Positions 6,134-6,458 of a DNA stretch of 6,458 nt are shown here, in pieces. The stretch is from an uncultured Clostridia bacterium. GTDB lineage: Bacteria > Bacillota > Clostridia > Oscillospirales > Acutalibacteraceae. Each line of letters opens with the position of its first letter. Position 1 is the stretch's first letter. Below the pieces are notes generated by a model. It was not told where the DNA came from. It searched no databases and worked only from the letters and a program-made list of their open reading frames with translations. Position numbers and translations under genes: made by a program. The stretch is from assembly GCA_946535695.1 (NCBI GenBank), contig CAMNDS010000051.1, positions 1 through 6,458 on the forward strand, read 5' to 3'.

Positions 6134-6458
6134 ATGAAATGGAACATTTTTTCTGGCGATTCCAGAATGGATTTTTTGAAAAATATTTTAATAAATAAAA
6201 AAGTTGAAAATTTGAATATTTCATCAATCGAAGTTTTACCAATTCCTGTCACTCGTGATGGAGAACATATTACAGGGTCAAAAATTTTATTAAGCAATTT
6301 TTTTTCCAATTTGCCAAAAAATTCTTTGGTATTTTGCGGCAGAAAAGATCTTATCGCAAATAATATTAAAATAAACAATAAAATTTACGATTATTCCGAT
6401 AACGAACTTTTTTTACTAAAAAATGCAGAATTAACTGCTCATGGTACTATAAAAATTT
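6134..6458 (+). CDS. Dipicolinate synthase subunit A-like protein, N-terminal part (runs off the window)
   Basis: The first 108 residues of what should be a protein of about 290. The sequence follows the N-terminal domain of DpaA/SpoVFA: a start with 'GDSRMDFLKNIL' (family GDxRQ), the strand and loop 'VLPIPVTRDGEHITGSK' (family LPIPxSRDG), 'NSLVFCGR' (family xxVFGGK), 'YDYSDNELFLLKNAELTAHG' (family xDYxxREExxxxNAxxTAEG). In DpaA this domain precedes a Rossmann NAD(P)-binding domain, which lies outside the window. Together with DpaB the enzyme oxidises a dihydrodipicolinate-pathway intermediate to dipicolinic acid, the calcium chelator of endospores, but many non-sporulating Clostridia keep DpaA-like proteins. 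GGAGAA lies 5 bases before the ATG. The N-terminus is shorter than in family members I recall. Confidence 0.7.
   Translation, partial: MKWNIFSGDSRMDFLKNILINKKVENLNISSIEVLPIPVTRDGEHITGSKILLSNFFSNLPKNSLVFCGRKDLIANNIKINNKIYDYSDNELFLLKNAELTAHGTIKI

Noticed and set aside
6109..6378. An 89-codon minus-strand frame opposite the DpaA-like gene
   Set aside because: The plus strand of the same region matches a known family with a good ribosome site, so the antisense frame is a by-product of AT-rich codon use.

Overview
The window is strongly AT-rich with well-formed Shine-Dalgarno sites (AGGAG, GGAG, GGGAG). The best taxonomic clue is the gene cut off at the right edge. It reads as the N-terminal domain of dipicolinate synthase subunit A (DpaA/SpoVFA), a family centred on Clostridia and Bacilli. 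This suggests a low-GC Firmicute, possibly Clostridia-like. The broken gene, the decayed insertion sequence and the low coding density fit a genome undergoing decay, perhaps in a host-associated lineage; that lifestyle is an inference, not something the sequence proves.

Left part (1-2500): the last two genes of a contractile phage-tail-like locus, probably an extracellular contractile injection system (eCIS). The first is a phage tail protein I / TIGR02242-type baseplate protein, open to the left edge. After 9 bases comes a 604-residue protein with a conserved N-terminal motif and a C-terminal bacterial Ig-like domain. A GC-rich hairpin follows the second gene.

Middle (2501-3104): no intact gene. 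It holds an internally deleted IS1-family element with recognisable terminal inverted repeats (2606-2974). The transposase zinc-ribbon start and the C-terminal end survive, but the centre is gone. A second IS1-like end lies just beyond it.

Next (3105-4450): an unrecognised protein with an N-terminal hydrophobic/signal segment. Its reading frame is broken near 3890, and the missing half continues in the -1 frame to 4450. A second GC-rich hairpin with the same core as the first lies between this gene and a convergent one.

Right part (4562-6458): a minus-strand 447-residue protein with an N-terminal hydrophobic segment and motifs resembling a macro-domain-like family. It is driven by a perfect-consensus TTGACA-N16-TATAAT promoter. 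The plus-strand DpaA-like gene starts at 6134 and runs off the window. eCIS loci often carry cargo or toxin genes at their ends, so the two unrecognised proteins could be accessory factors, but position is the only support for this.
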